A DNA stretch of 64,000 nt, taken from contig JAQBOZ010000011.1 in the NCBI GenBank assembly GCA_028287785.1, positions 1 through 64,000 of the forward strand, written 5' to 3'. The first letter of the stretch is position 1. Each line of letters starts with the position of its first letter. A model generated the notes under the pieces. The model searched no databases, had not been told where the DNA came from, and worked only from the letters and a program-made list of their open reading frames with translations. This DNA is from Chlorobiota bacterium (GTDB lineage: Bacteria > Bacteroidota > Ignavibacteria > OLB7). Below are positions 9,364 to 19,400 of the stretch, in pieces. The position numbers were made by a program, and so were the translations under genes.

Positions 9364-9740
9364 GCGTGGGGCGGATGAGCGGCCCGATTTACCGCCGGGG
9401 GCTCGGGGGGGATCTGCATTGTAATCGCGCCGATCCATCCTTCCAGCAGATCGCGCAGCCGGGCATCCGCCGGTTCCTGACCGGAGCCGGCCATCAGCTC
9501 GTACATCCTGCGGCGCCCGGCGAGCAGGTGAAGCGCGCCATCGAGATGGTGTGTGTCGCGATCGCCGTCCCGATGATATCCCTCCAGCGTTTCCACGGCG
9601 TTATCGATCGCATCGAGAAGGCGGGGGGGACACAGGGGGGCCAGCAGGCGGATGGCCGCGCGAATCTCCGCCAGCAGTTGCGCCTGGCGATCGTGGGAAG
9701 CATCGTCCGGCGGTGGGGGGTCTGCCTGTCGGTTCTTCAT
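9360..9740 (-). CDS. Hypothetical protein, Ala/Arg-rich
   Basis: 126 residues from the ATG at 9740; a GTG three codons earlier is possible. Soluble and helical (AQLLAEIRAAIRLLAPL; LLDAIDNAVETLEGYHRD), with Pro-rich ends. No family is recognised and there is no strong ribosome binding site. It is kept because the frame is long, uninterrupted and protein-like, and because it fills a gap between same-strand genes. Its end touches the candidate cyclophilin promoter. Confidence 0.5.
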   Translation of the reverse strand: MKNRQADPPPPDDASHDRQAQLLAEIRAAIRLLAPLCPPRLLDAIDNAVETLEGYHRDGDRDTHHLDGALHLLAGRRRMYELMAGSGQEPADARLRDLLEGWIGAITMQIPPEPPAVNRAAHPPHA

Positions 9741-9866
9741 GATGCTCACTCGGGTTCCGCTTTCCGCGCGGTTCGAGAAATGGCGGGGATGGGCCAGCCC
9801 GATCCCCGCCGCCTGTTCATAGCGTCCTGTTCATCATCATATCGTATCGGCCATTGGCCCTGCCAC

Positions 9867-10607
9867 TTACTGGACGGTCAGCTTGTAGGTGACTTCCTGG
9901 TAGATGCCATCGCTTGTCCTGCCGAGGAAGTGAATCGTGTGCGCGCCGGACGCGAGGGGGGCCACCATCAGCCAGTGGCCATCCGAGAGGTACGGCATGA
10001 CTGTTCCGGCCGGGATCGGGTTTCCCCAGTACTGATAGAAATTGTGGTCCGGGAGCGTGGCGCTGAAAAGCGCCGAGCGGACATGGTAGTTCGCCGGGGT
10101 TGCGACCGCCTGGCCGTCGATTTCGGCGGAGACACCGGTGATGTTCTTCACGGCCGCGTCAAGCGCCACGCGCATCGAATCGGGCGTCCAGCCGCCGGTG
10201 GTATCGGTGAAGGTGTTGAGCATCGGGAAGAAGAGCGCCTTGCCGGAAGGAATGGTGATGGTACGGGTGAACGGGCTTCCGGGCGCCAGCGATCCTCCCA
10301 GAAAAATGACCGAGCCCGATGTTGCCTGCGTCGCGTTGAAGTTCGCGCCGGTGGAATCGAACAGCGGATGAATCACCTTGCCGGAGGCATCGGTCACAGG
10401 CTGGCTGAAGACCCACTGCCACCACGTTGCCGACCATTCGGCGTAGGTCTTTCCGTATGGCTTGGAGTCGGGTTTGTAGATGCCCCCCACGACATCGCTC
10501 TGCGACGAAACCGGGTCGCTGGCGCAGCCGGTGGAGAACGTGGCCGCCAGTATCGCGAAACCTGCGAGCAGAGCCGGGAGCAGCCGGCTGGTGACGTTGC
10601 TGTTCAT
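9867..10607 (-). CDS. Predicted lipoprotein with YGKTY-EWS-WWQW motif
   Basis: 246 residues from the ATG at 10607. Lipoprotein signal with Cys in FSTGC-ASD, near residue 28. Close to the mature N-terminus is a Trp-rich motif, YGKTYAEWSATWWQWVFSQP, that I associate with secreted hypothetical proteins in several phyla but cannot tie to a function. The rest is beta-rich (VIFLGGS, GKALFFPMLNT, HWLMVAPLASGAHTIHFLG), resembling a two-lobed jelly-roll. A soluble cell-envelope protein is likely; the ligand is unknown. Confidence 0.7.
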   Translation of the reverse strand: MNSNVTSRLLPALLAGFAILAATFSTGCASDPVSSQSDVVGGIYKPDSKPYGKTYAEWSATWWQWVFSQPVTDASGKVIHPLFDSTGANFNATQATSGSVIFLGGSLAPGSPFTRTITIPSGKALFFPMLNTFTDTTGGWTPDSMRVALDAAVKNITGVSAEIDGQAVATPANYHVRSALFSATLPDHNFYQYWGNPIPAGTVMPYLSDGHWLMVAPLASGAHTIHFLGRTSDGIYQEVTYKLTVQ

Positions 10608-10876
10608 GGTCGATATCCTCATCGAGATTGGTATGAATGGGAACGTTATTCGTGTGCGGGATGCCGGTGGCGTGATATCCGCCCGCCCGGTTCCCGTTGT
10701 TCATGGTGGCAACATAGCGGGCGGCGATGGCGGCGGTATCACTCAATAATCACTCACTGCGCAGAATGGCATGCGCTGACGATCCATGCCGGAAGGCTTC
10801 CGTTCGGTGAGCTATCGCAGGCCTTGCTGGCCGGGATTGCGGTTGCGGCCGATTGCTCCAGCGAGGGCATGGGGGC

Positions 10877-12541
10877 TCAGAGCGCGGCGAAATGTGTGGT
10901 AAGGTTCACATCCTCGTTCAAGCCAAGTTTCTTCCTGATGCGGTAGCGGTGGTTGCCGATCGTTCTATCGGACGACGCCAGCATCGCCGCGATCTCCTTC
11001 GTCGAAAGGTTGATCTTCAGCAGCGCGCAGACCTTCAGTTCCGCGCGCGACAGATCGGGGGAGCGCGCCGCCAGCCGCTTCAGAAAATCGTTATGGACCT
11101 TCTCGAACTGCGCCTCGAATGCCCGCCACTCCTCGCCGCCGCCGATGTTCCCGTCCACCTGCCGCATCAGCCCCTTCACTTTCGGGCGCGCGGCCCCGTC
11201 GAGCGATTGTACCACATCGGACATCTCCTTCCGCAGCCCGTCGAGAAACTGGTTCTTCTCCACCAGGTGGAGCGCCATCGAGGTAAGCTCCCTGGTCCGA
11301 TGTTCCATCTCCACCTCCAGCTTCTCCTTTTCCCGGCGAAGGATTTCCCGCTCTCCCGCCGCGCGCTCCATCTCCTCCCGCACCCGGAGCCGTGCCACCA
11401 TCCGCTGCTGGTCCCGTCCCCAGAGCCTCTCCTTCAGCTCCGCCATCAGCTTGAAATGTTCGAGCGATTTCGCCACATCCCCCAGCGCCTCGTGGCTGAT
11501 TGAAAGCGTCTCGTGAACCCGTACCTCCGTCTCCGGCTGATCGAACCGGCGCGAGCCTTCCAGCGCGTTCCCGAGCCACTCGAACGCCGCCGGGTACTCC
11601 TTCAGCTCGGCATGGCACCGGCCGATTCCGAACACGATCCGCCATGTTGCCGCATTGTCCAACTCCCTGGCGATCGGCAGCGCCTCACGAAGAACCTGAA
11701 GCGCCATATCGTGCGCTCCGGTATCGAGGTAAAGGAAGCCGATGTTCATCAGCGCGTAGAGATCCTTCCCGCCATCGCCCAGCCCGGCCGAAAGTTCAAG
11801 CGCGTGCCGGTAATGCTCCAGCGCCCCGGCGGAATCCCCCTGCTCGAACAGGATATTGCCGAGGTTCGTCAGCGGGCTGATCTGAAGGGCCCTGCTGCCG
11901 GCCGACCGCGCCATGTCGAGCGCCTCCCGGTAGTGCTCGCACGCCTTCTCCCGGTCGCCAAGCTCGGCATAGACGATGCCGGTGTTCATGGCGATATCGC
12001 ACGCTATCACCGGCTCATCGCTTCCCGCCAGTATCTCTCCCGCGCGCAGGAAATGTTCAAGCGCGCGGCCGTAGTTGCCGGACTCCAGGTAGATGCATCC
12101 CAGGGCGCTCAACCCGTTCGCCTCCTTGCTTCGGGCGCCGATGATGTGCGCCAGCTCAACTGAGCGCTCGAAGCACTCGATTGCCCGCGCGTGCTCGCCA
12201 TCGGCGCCATGCACCATCCCCATCCCGTGCGCGGCCACGCGCATGCCGTCGTCCGAACCGCACTCCCTTGCAACCTCTTCCGCCCGCTGATGCCATTTGT
12301 AGGAGGAGCGTTTGTCCCCCATCTGGAACTCGCAGATGCCCACGCAGTTCATGCTTCTTGCCACGCGCGCACCATCGCCGAGCGATCTGGCAATCCGGAG
12401 CGCCTTTGCCGCCAGTTTCCGCGCGTCGCCGGGGGCCTCATGGCTGGTTTTCGCGATGATCCCGATCATAAGGTCGATCCGCTCGGCCGGATCGGTGGCT
12501 TCGGCAAGCCTGCGTTGAAGTTCGTCGACGATCTCATTCAT
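10877..12541 (-). CDS. TPR-repeat transcriptional regulator with LuxR-type HTH
   Basis: 554 residues from the ATG at 12541 (MNEIVDELQRRL). Eight or more TPR units span ~1-390 (for example SALGCIYLESGNYGRALEHFLRA; NTGIVYAELGDREKACEHYREA). A coiled coil follows (~390-450, EEMERAAGEREILRREKEKLE), then a C-terminal LuxR/GerE helix-turn-helix (LSRAELKVCALLKINLSTKEIAAML, then DRTIGNHRYRIRKKLGL). In Bacteroidota such proteins usually carry a membrane helix between the TPRs and coiled coil; none is seen here, so this is a cytosolic version. The target genes are unknown. Confidence 0.85.
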   Translation of the reverse strand: MNEIVDELQRRLAEATDPAERIDLMIGIIAKTSHEAPGDARKLAAKALRIARSLGDGARVARSMNCVGICEFQMGDKRSSYKWHQRAEEVARECGSDDGMRVAAHGMGMVHGADGEHARAIECFERSVELAHIIGARSKEANGLSALGCIYLESGNYGRALEHFLRAGEILAGSDEPVIACDIAMNTGIVYAELGDREKACEHYREALDMARSAGSRALQISPLTNLGNILFEQGDSAGALEHYRHALELSAGLGDGGKDLYALMNIGFLYLDTGAHDMALQVLREALPIARELDNAATWRIVFGIGRCHAELKEYPAAFEWLGNALEGSRRFDQPETEVRVHETLSISHEALGDVAKSLEHFKLMAELKERLWGRDQQRMVARLRVREEMERAAGEREILRREKEKLEVEMEHRTRELTSMALHLVEKNQFLDGLRKEMSDVVQSLDGAARPKVKGLMRQVDGNIGGGEEWRAFEAQFEKVHNDFLKRLAARSPDLSRAELKVCALLKINLSTKEIAAMLASSDRTIGNHRYRIRKKLGLNEDVNLTTHFAAL

Positions 12542-12830
12542 GGACGGGCCTGGGCATGTGCGCGAGTCTCTACTCCGCATAAGTGGAAGGGGGAAGCATT
12601 CGTGGTTTCTCCGCGATTGCCGGGACACGCAAGTTACGCGATGGGCGTCAATGCGGCGGGCATCGCGCGATCCGGAGATGACATCCCCGCCGCCGATGAA
12701 ACCGTCCGGGCCGATTTGCGTCGATTCGGCGGGCCGGGCCGGTTCGGAAATTATTCCGGTCGCGCCGTATCTTTATGGCTTCCCGCACGGTCAATAATTC
12801 AATACTCACATATTCGGAGATCAGATCAGG

Positions 12831-13295
12831 ATGAAGAAAATCGTAATCGCGGCCATCGCGCTCCTCTTTACCGGCCTGGTCGCGCACGCGCAGGTGACGC
12901 CATCGCACATGAAGGCGGCCGAGGATCTTTTCGCGGTGATGCACATGGACAAGGTGATGGCGGAATCGCTGGATAACATGCTGGCGATGCAGATCAAGGC
13001 AAACCCGTCGCTGGCGCAGTTCAGCGATGTGATGAAGGAGTTCCTGGGCAAGTACATGAGCTGGAGCAGCCTGAAGGGGGATCTTGCCAAGGTTTACACG
13101 GACGCCTTCTCCGAGCAGGAGCTTCGCGATCTTACCACCTTCTACAAGACCGAGCTGGGACAGAAGACCGCCGCGCTTACCCCGGTGCTGATGACCAAGG
13201 GTGCCGCGATCGGGCAGCAGCGCGTTCAGGAGCATATCTCCGAGCTGCAGCAGCTTATCATGGCGAAGATGGGGAGTGAGAAGAAGTCGAAGTAA
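12831..13295 (+). CDS. DUF2059 secreted protein
   Basis: 154 residues. Signal peptide 1-20 (MKKIVIAAIALLFTGLVAHA-QV). The rest is helical and matches DUF2059 (LFAVMHMDKVMAESLDNML; AFSEQELRDLTTFYKTELGQKTAALTPVLM). The family is periplasmic and of unknown function. The 3' end is followed within ~30 bp by a strong intrinsic terminator. Confidence 0.85.
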   Translation: MKKIVIAAIALLFTGLVAHAQVTPSHMKAAEDLFAVMHMDKVMAESLDNMLAMQIKANPSLAQFSDVMKEFLGKYMSWSSLKGDLAKVYTDAFSEQELRDLTTFYKTELGQKTAALTPVLMTKGAAIGQQRVQEHISELQQLIMAKMGSEKKSK

Positions 13296-13327
13296 GACCC
13301 ATCGTGATATCAGCTGATGACGACCGG

Positions 13328-13356
13328 GGCGCTCGTAAAACGGGCGCCTTTTTTTT
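13328..13356 (+). terminator. Intrinsic terminator after the DUF2059 gene
   Basis: A 9-bp stem GGCGCTCGT / ACGGGCGCC (one G-U pair) with an AAA loop is followed directly by eight T. It starts 33 nt after the DUF2059 stop. The T-run merges with the reverse-complement stop codon of the convergent gene at 13355, so on the other strand it would not act before that gene ends. Confidence 0.85.
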
Positions 13357-16147
13357 ATCGCATCACCACCATCCTGCGCGTTGCGCTCAGATCTCCGCAA
13401 CGGAGCCGGCAGGTATAAACGCCGCTCGGCATCCGTGATGGCGGGATGGTGGAGAGATCCAGCACGATGCTCCCCTCGCCGGCGGGGAGGCCCCCCGCAA
13501 ACGGTGTCGCCACGATCATGCCGAGCGGATCGATCACCTCAAGCGTCACATTCCTTGTACCGTTCTCCGGGATCTCGAAGCGGATCTCGGTGGCGGTTCC
13601 GAAAGGATTGGGGAAGTTCTGCTCCAGCCGGAGCGCCGCCCGCGCCGGAGGGGTTACGCCCGCCACCAGATCGGGAATTCGGGCCGTGAAGATGCCATGT
13701 CCCCACGTCGCCACCGCCACCATTCCATCGCTCGCTCTGGCCTGAATCATATCGACCCTCACGCTGCCGATCGTCGAGGCTCCCTCCAGGCTCCAGATGG
13801 TGCCGCTCCCCGCCAGCTTCGTGGTGGAGTAGAGCCCCGTCGTGGTGGCGACGAAGTAGACGATCCCGTTCCGGCGATGAATCATCGTTGCCCACCGGCA
13901 GGAGGGGCCGTTGCCCGTCCCATCCTCGAACTGCTCCAGGTTGCCGCCGACGGGCGTCCAGCTTTCGCCGGCATCGCTGGTGAGGAAGAGGCTTCTCACG
14001 TTGTAGTTCGTGAAGACGACGATGGCGCTGTTCCCATTCTCCGGGTCCACCGCGATGCAGTTGACATACGCGCCGTCCGGGAACGCGCCGCTGGTGATAT
14101 CCTGCGGCGGGTTGTGCGCCGATGTCGCATTATCGAGACGATATACTCTGCCGTCCGAGGTGCCATAGTAGAGGCGGTTGCCGGGGTTGCTCCGCGAGAT
14201 GCCGAGCGCGGTGATCGTCGAATCGGTGCGCGTCTCCGTCAGCTCGATCCAGTTCCGCTGGGCGGGGTCCTGCGATGGGTTGTCGATGCCGGTGATATCC
14301 GTGCACTGCCATATCGTGTGCCCGCCGGCATCGTAAAGGATGTTCGGGTCGGCCGGGTCCAGCGCGAACGGGTTGACGAAGAGAACCTGGTCTTCGACGG
14401 GCGGATCGACCCGGATATACTCTCCGGGGGTGCTGTCGCCGTTCATGAACACCATGTAGATGGGGCCGTTCTGCGGCGACATGAACCAGGTGGTTCCGCC
14501 TGGGGCGATGGCGCAGAATCCGCCATCGCCGCCGAAATCCGTGCGCCACGGCTCGGAGGGGTTATCGGTGGATGTGGTCCATGTGCCGTTGTCCTGCGCC
14601 CCCGCCAGCAGAATCCGGCTGCCGGGGGTTCCGGGGTCGAGCGCCACGGTGTAGAACTGGGAGGTGAGATAGTTGTTGTTCAACGCAACCCATGTCGGCG
14701 CCGCGTTGGTTGCGTCGTCGGTGCGGAAGATGCCGCCATCGCACGCGGCATAGAGCATATCCGGGCTGGTCGGCGAGAAGAGAACCTCGTGGATATCCGG
14801 GTGGAGCATCCCGACGTCACCCCAGCCGAAGTCCTGATGATATCCCCCCATCCAGATCGTTCTGGAGTCGTTCCGGAACGCGTCAGGCGATTGAAAGAGG
14901 CATGATCCGCCAACGAAGACGGCGTTCGCGTCGCGGGGGTCGGTTCGGAGCGTCAGGGCATACGATGCCAGCCCGTTGAAGTCCCAGGCATCGCCGAAGT
15001 GCGGGAGGTTGGCCGATCGATCGTCCCAGCTTCCGCCGGAGCCGGTGCCATTGCCGCCGAGATAGGAATACTGGAGGAAGGAGTAGTATTCCGGGACGCC
15101 GTACAGGCCGTTGATGGTGAGGCCGTTTCCCGGCGTTTCCGCCAGAACATACGCGATGTGGGGGTCGGTCTTCGGGATATCGATCACGATCCGGCGACAG
15201 GAGTCGGCCCAGCCGCCCGGGGTGATATCGGACCAGTCGACCCCATTGGAGGAGCGCCAGATCCCTCTTGGAGATCCCCCGGCGCCAAAGCCGGCGTAGA
15301 GCGAGCCATCGGTCCCCATCGTCACCGTGGTGTAGATGGTGCCGTTGCCGGCCGATCCAAGAACCGCCTTCCAGCTTCCGCCGCCGTCGGTGCTTCGCAT
15401 GATTGCGCCGTGCGTTGCGGCATACAGAATATCCTTCCCCTTCTGGATCGTATCGACCACGATATTCCAGACGATATCGAACGGCCCGTCGAGCGTCTGC
15501 GGCGTTCCGGTGATGGTGGAGGGGAGCTGGCTCCAGCTTTTACCGCTGTCGATGGAGCGGAATATCCCATCGCCGAGAAGGGCCGTGTTGCCGAACCTGT
15601 TGCTGTTGGTGCGCCCCTCGCCGGTTCCGTAGTACCAGATGTTTCTCCGTCCCGGCCGCGTATCCTGCGTGATGCAGGTCACCGTCGGGTGCTGCGCCAG
15701 GGTTGTGGTTCTGGTCCATGATGTTCCGTCATTGTCGGAGCGCCACATGCCTCCGCTTGCCCCGCCGGCCAGGATAACGCCGGGATGGGCGGCATCGAGC
15801 GCCATGGCTCTGGTCCTTCCTCCAACGTTGGCCGGTCCCCGCTCCAGCCATGTGTAGTCGGGGATTGTCGCGGCGGGATCGCGCCGGGCGATGACCCTTT
15901 CGTCGCGTGAGGGGATCATGGCGGCAAACGCCATCTCCTTCCGCCCGATGCCGTCCGGAATCCTCCCGGTCGCCGGATCGCGCAGCCGCATCCATTCCCA
16001 CTCCTCCCTGGCCTGCGGGTTCTGTTCCGCCGCCTCGGTGCGCGGTGGGGAGCCCGCGGCAAATTGTCGCGGGATCATCAGGCGCGCAGCGGCCGCAACA
16101 ATTCCCGTAACGACAAGCGCGATGGCGATGGTTGAGAATACCTTCAT
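13355..16147 (-). CDS. T9SS-exported sortilin-like beta-propeller protein
   Basis: 930 residues from the ATG at 16147; the N-terminus is a signal peptide or anchor (MKVFSTIAIALVVTGIVAAAA). The body is built of VPS10/BNR-like repeats, including GGMWRSDNDGTSW, GIFRSIDSGKSW, AIMRSTDGGGSWKAV, GIFRTDDATNAAPTWV and FLTSDAGESWTPVG, expected to fold as one or two propellers. The last ~85 residues are a type-A T9SS sorting domain (NFPNPFGTATEIRFEIP ... MPSGVYTCRLRCGD). It is probably a secreted or surface protein; whether it binds glycans or peptides cannot be read from sequence. A distant architectural relative is at 59239-61872. Confidence 0.85.
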   Translation of the reverse strand: MKVFSTIAIALVVTGIVAAAARLMIPRQFAAGSPPRTEAAEQNPQAREEWEWMRLRDPATGRIPDGIGRKEMAFAAMIPSRDERVIARRDPAATIPDYTWLERGPANVGGRTRAMALDAAHPGVILAGGASGGMWRSDNDGTSWTRTTTLAQHPTVTCITQDTRPGRRNIWYYGTGEGRTNSNRFGNTALLGDGIFRSIDSGKSWSQLPSTITGTPQTLDGPFDIVWNIVVDTIQKGKDILYAATHGAIMRSTDGGGSWKAVLGSAGNGTIYTTVTMGTDGSLYAGFGAGGSPRGIWRSSNGVDWSDITPGGWADSCRRIVIDIPKTDPHIAYVLAETPGNGLTINGLYGVPEYYSFLQYSYLGGNGTGSGGSWDDRSANLPHFGDAWDFNGLASYALTLRTDPRDANAVFVGGSCLFQSPDAFRNDSRTIWMGGYHQDFGWGDVGMLHPDIHEVLFSPTSPDMLYAACDGGIFRTDDATNAAPTWVALNNNYLTSQFYTVALDPGTPGSRILLAGAQDNGTWTTSTDNPSEPWRTDFGGDGGFCAIAPGGTTWFMSPQNGPIYMVFMNGDSTPGEYIRVDPPVEDQVLFVNPFALDPADPNILYDAGGHTIWQCTDITGIDNPSQDPAQRNWIELTETRTDSTITALGISRSNPGNRLYYGTSDGRVYRLDNATSAHNPPQDITSGAFPDGAYVNCIAVDPENGNSAIVVFTNYNVRSLFLTSDAGESWTPVGGNLEQFEDGTGNGPSCRWATMIHRRNGIVYFVATTTGLYSTTKLAGSGTIWSLEGASTIGSVRVDMIQARASDGMVAVATWGHGIFTARIPDLVAGVTPPARAALRLEQNFPNPFGTATEIRFEIPENGTRNVTLEVIDPLGMIVATPFAGGLPAGEGSIVLDLSTIPPSRMPSGVYTCRLRCGDLSATRRMVVMR

Positions 16148-16421
16148 GGCGGTCCAGTGATCGGTGAGATGTCCTGCTTCGGGCTTCCGATCGGGAAGTT
16201 TACGATGATAGCAATTCGAGATGAAACGTGACAGGGGAAAGAGCTCAACCACCCCGTGGCGGATGATGGGGATATATCGTCCCGACGTATCTTACGGTTT
16301 CTCCCTGCCGATTTCGATACCGGCCCGGCGGGGGAGATGCTGCCGCATTGATCGGACAGCCATCGTCAGCGGTCAGCCCCTCCGAAAAGATTGCCATGAT
16401 TTATCGCTTTTCAAACTGAAT

Positions 16422-19400
16422 ATGGAGATTCTGCAACGCTCCCCGTTGAAGCGCTACGGCATTGCCGTGCTTGCCAGCCTGACCGCTCTCACGCTTACGC
16501 TGGTCTTCGGCAACGCCGTCGATAAATCCGTCTTCGCCTTCTTTTTCGTCGCCGTGGTTGCCACGGCGTATTACTCCGGCTTTGCGCCAAGCCTGCTGGT
16601 GATCGGCATGGCCGTCGCGTTCGCGGGGTATTTCATCATCTTCCCGGCAGGCACATTTCTCAACCATCCCCCCGCGCCGCTGCAGCTTGGGATCTTCACG
16701 ACCATGGCATTCGGAATTTCGCTCCTCTCCTCGTTGCGGGAGCGGAACGCGGTGAAGCTTCGGGAGAGCGAGCGGTTTCTGGCGACCACGCTCAGGAGCA
16801 TCGGGGATGCGGTGATTGCAACCGACGGGACGGGGCGGGTGAGCTTTATGAATCCCGTGGCGGAGACGTTGACAGGCTGGACGGAGCGGGAAGCCGCCGG
16901 CCGGCCGCTGGCCGATATCTTCATCATCGTCAACGAGGATACGCGCGCGCCGGTGGAGAGCCCCGTGGAAAAGGTGATCCAGGAGGGGAGGATCGTCGGG
17001 CTGGCGAACCACACGGTGCTGATCGCGAAGGACGGACGGGAAATCCCCATCGAGGACAGCGCGGCGCCGATCAAGGACCGGGAGGGGCGTCTCCTTGGCG
17101 TGATCATGGTCTTCCATGATGTCACGGAACGGCGGCGGCTGGAGATCGAGCAGAATTATCTCTTCCAGTCGAGCGAGCTGCTGGCATCCTCGCTCGATTA
17201 CGAGATGACCCTCAAGCGGCTGGCTGATCTCTCCGTTCCCCACATCGCCGACTGGTGCGCTGTTGATATCATCAACGACGATGGAATCGTGGAGCGGCTG
17301 GCGGTGGCGCATGTCGATCCGGAGAAAGTGAAATGGGCGCACGAGCTGGAGGAGAAATACCCGGCCGATCCGAACGCGCCGACCGGCGTCTATCAGGTTA
17401 TCCGCACCGGGAAATCGGAGTTCTATCCCTTCATCCCGGAGGAGATGCTGATGGCCGGGGCGGTCAACGACGAGCATCGTGAGATCATCCACCAGATCGG
17501 CTTTACATCGGCGATCGTCGTTCCGCTGATGACGCGCGACCGCACGTTCGGGGCGGTTACGCTGGTAACGACGCTGTCCGGTTCCAACCGGCGCTATACC
17601 GATCGCGATCTGGCGCTGGCCCAGGATATCGCCCGGCATGCCGGGATGGCGATCGAGAACGCACGGCTCTACCGGAACGTTCGGCGGGATGCCGAGGAGA
17701 TCGGCCGCCAGGCCGCGAGGTTCTCCTCGCTGGCGGAGATCGGCGAGGATCTGACCGCCGCCCGTCTCGACTACCGGGCCGTGCTCGATACCATCACCCG
17801 CCGCCTTGCCGATGTCATCGGCGATGGTTGCGTGCTCCGTCTGATCGAAGGGGATATGCTCCCCGCCGCTGCCTTCCACCATCGCGATCCCGCGGGGCTG
17901 GAGGCCCTCCACGCATTTATCGAGGGGACTCCCCACGGGCGCTATCACGGCCTTCCCGGTGAGGTTGCCAGAACCGGTGAGGGAAAAATCCTTCATGCGG
18001 TGGATGAGCCGGAACTGATCGCGGGGCTGCCGAAGGATGAGTATGTGGAGCGTTTCGGGTTGCAGAGCCTTGCCATTGCGCCGCTCAAGATTCGGGGAGA
18101 GGTGATCGGGACGATCTCCCTCACGCGCGATTGGGGCGGGGCTGAATACACTCCGAGCGATCAACTGCTTCTGCAGGGGCTTGCCGACCGCGCGGCGCTG
18201 GCGATCGAGAACGCGCAGCTTTTCCGCAACGCCGAGGAGCAGCGGGAGTGGTTCGAAGTAACGCTCTCCTCGATCGGCGACGCGGTGATCGCCACCGATA
18301 CGGAGGGCCATATCACCTTTATGAACCCGGTGGCCGAACGGCTGACACGCTGGTCGGAGGAAGAGGCGATGGCGAAGCCTCTGGACACCGTCTTCAATAT
18401 CGTGAACGAGGACACGAGGCAGATCGTGGAGAGCCCGGTTGCCAAGGTGCTGCGCGATGGAATGGTGGTCGGGCTGGCTAACCATACCGTGCTGATCGGA
18501 AAGGATGGGCACGAGGTGCCGATCGACGACAGCGCCGCGCCGATCCGGGCGGTGGAAGGGGAGATGCGCGGCGTGGTCCTCGTGTTCCACGATATCTCCG
18601 AACGAAAGGTGATCGAGGATGAGCGGGCACGCCTCTTCAGCGAGGTTGCAAGCGGGCGGGAGCGTCTGAACAGCCTGATTGCCAGCATCCCGGGCGTTGT
18701 CTGGGAGGCCTGGGGGGAGCCCGATCAGGGCTCGCAGAAGATCGATTTCGTGAGCGATTATGTTGAACAGATGCTTGGCTACACGAAGGAGGAATGGCTT
18801 GCCACTCCCAACTTCTGGCTGACCATCGTTCATCCCGATGACCGCGAGCGCGCCGCCCGGGAAGCCCTGGCGAAGTACGAGAGCGGCGAGGTTGGAGACA
18901 ACCAGTTCCGATGGATGACCAGGGACGGCCAGGTGCTCTGGGTGGTGGCGCGTTCGATCGCCGTGCTGGATGGCGACGGGAAGCCGATCGGAATGCGCGG
19001 CGTGACGATGGATATCTCCGAGCGGAAGCGGGCCGAGAACGCGTTGATCGAGGGGGAACGGCGTTTCCGCACCCTGGCCGACAGCGCCCCGGTCCTTATC
19101 TGGATGGCCGGGCCGGACGGGGTCTATAATTACTTCAACAGGACGTGGCTGGAGTTTACCGGAAAGACCGAGCAGCAGGAGCTTGAGGAGGGATGGACTT
19201 CAGGCATTCATCGGGATGATGTGGAGCAGTGCATCGGCATCTTCCAGGCCGCATTCGCCGGACACAGGATGTTCCGCATGGAATATCGCTTCCGCCGCGC
19301 CGACGGCGAATACCGCTGGGTGCTTGATACCGGCACGCCCCGCCTCTCAAGCTCCGGGGAGTTCCTCGGCTATATCGGGTCGTGCGTCGATATCACCGAT

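Noticed and set aside
16401-18833. 810-codon minus-strand frame opposite the hybrid kinase
   Set aside because: Antisense to conserved PAS/GAF domains; long only because GC-rich codon bias removes stops.
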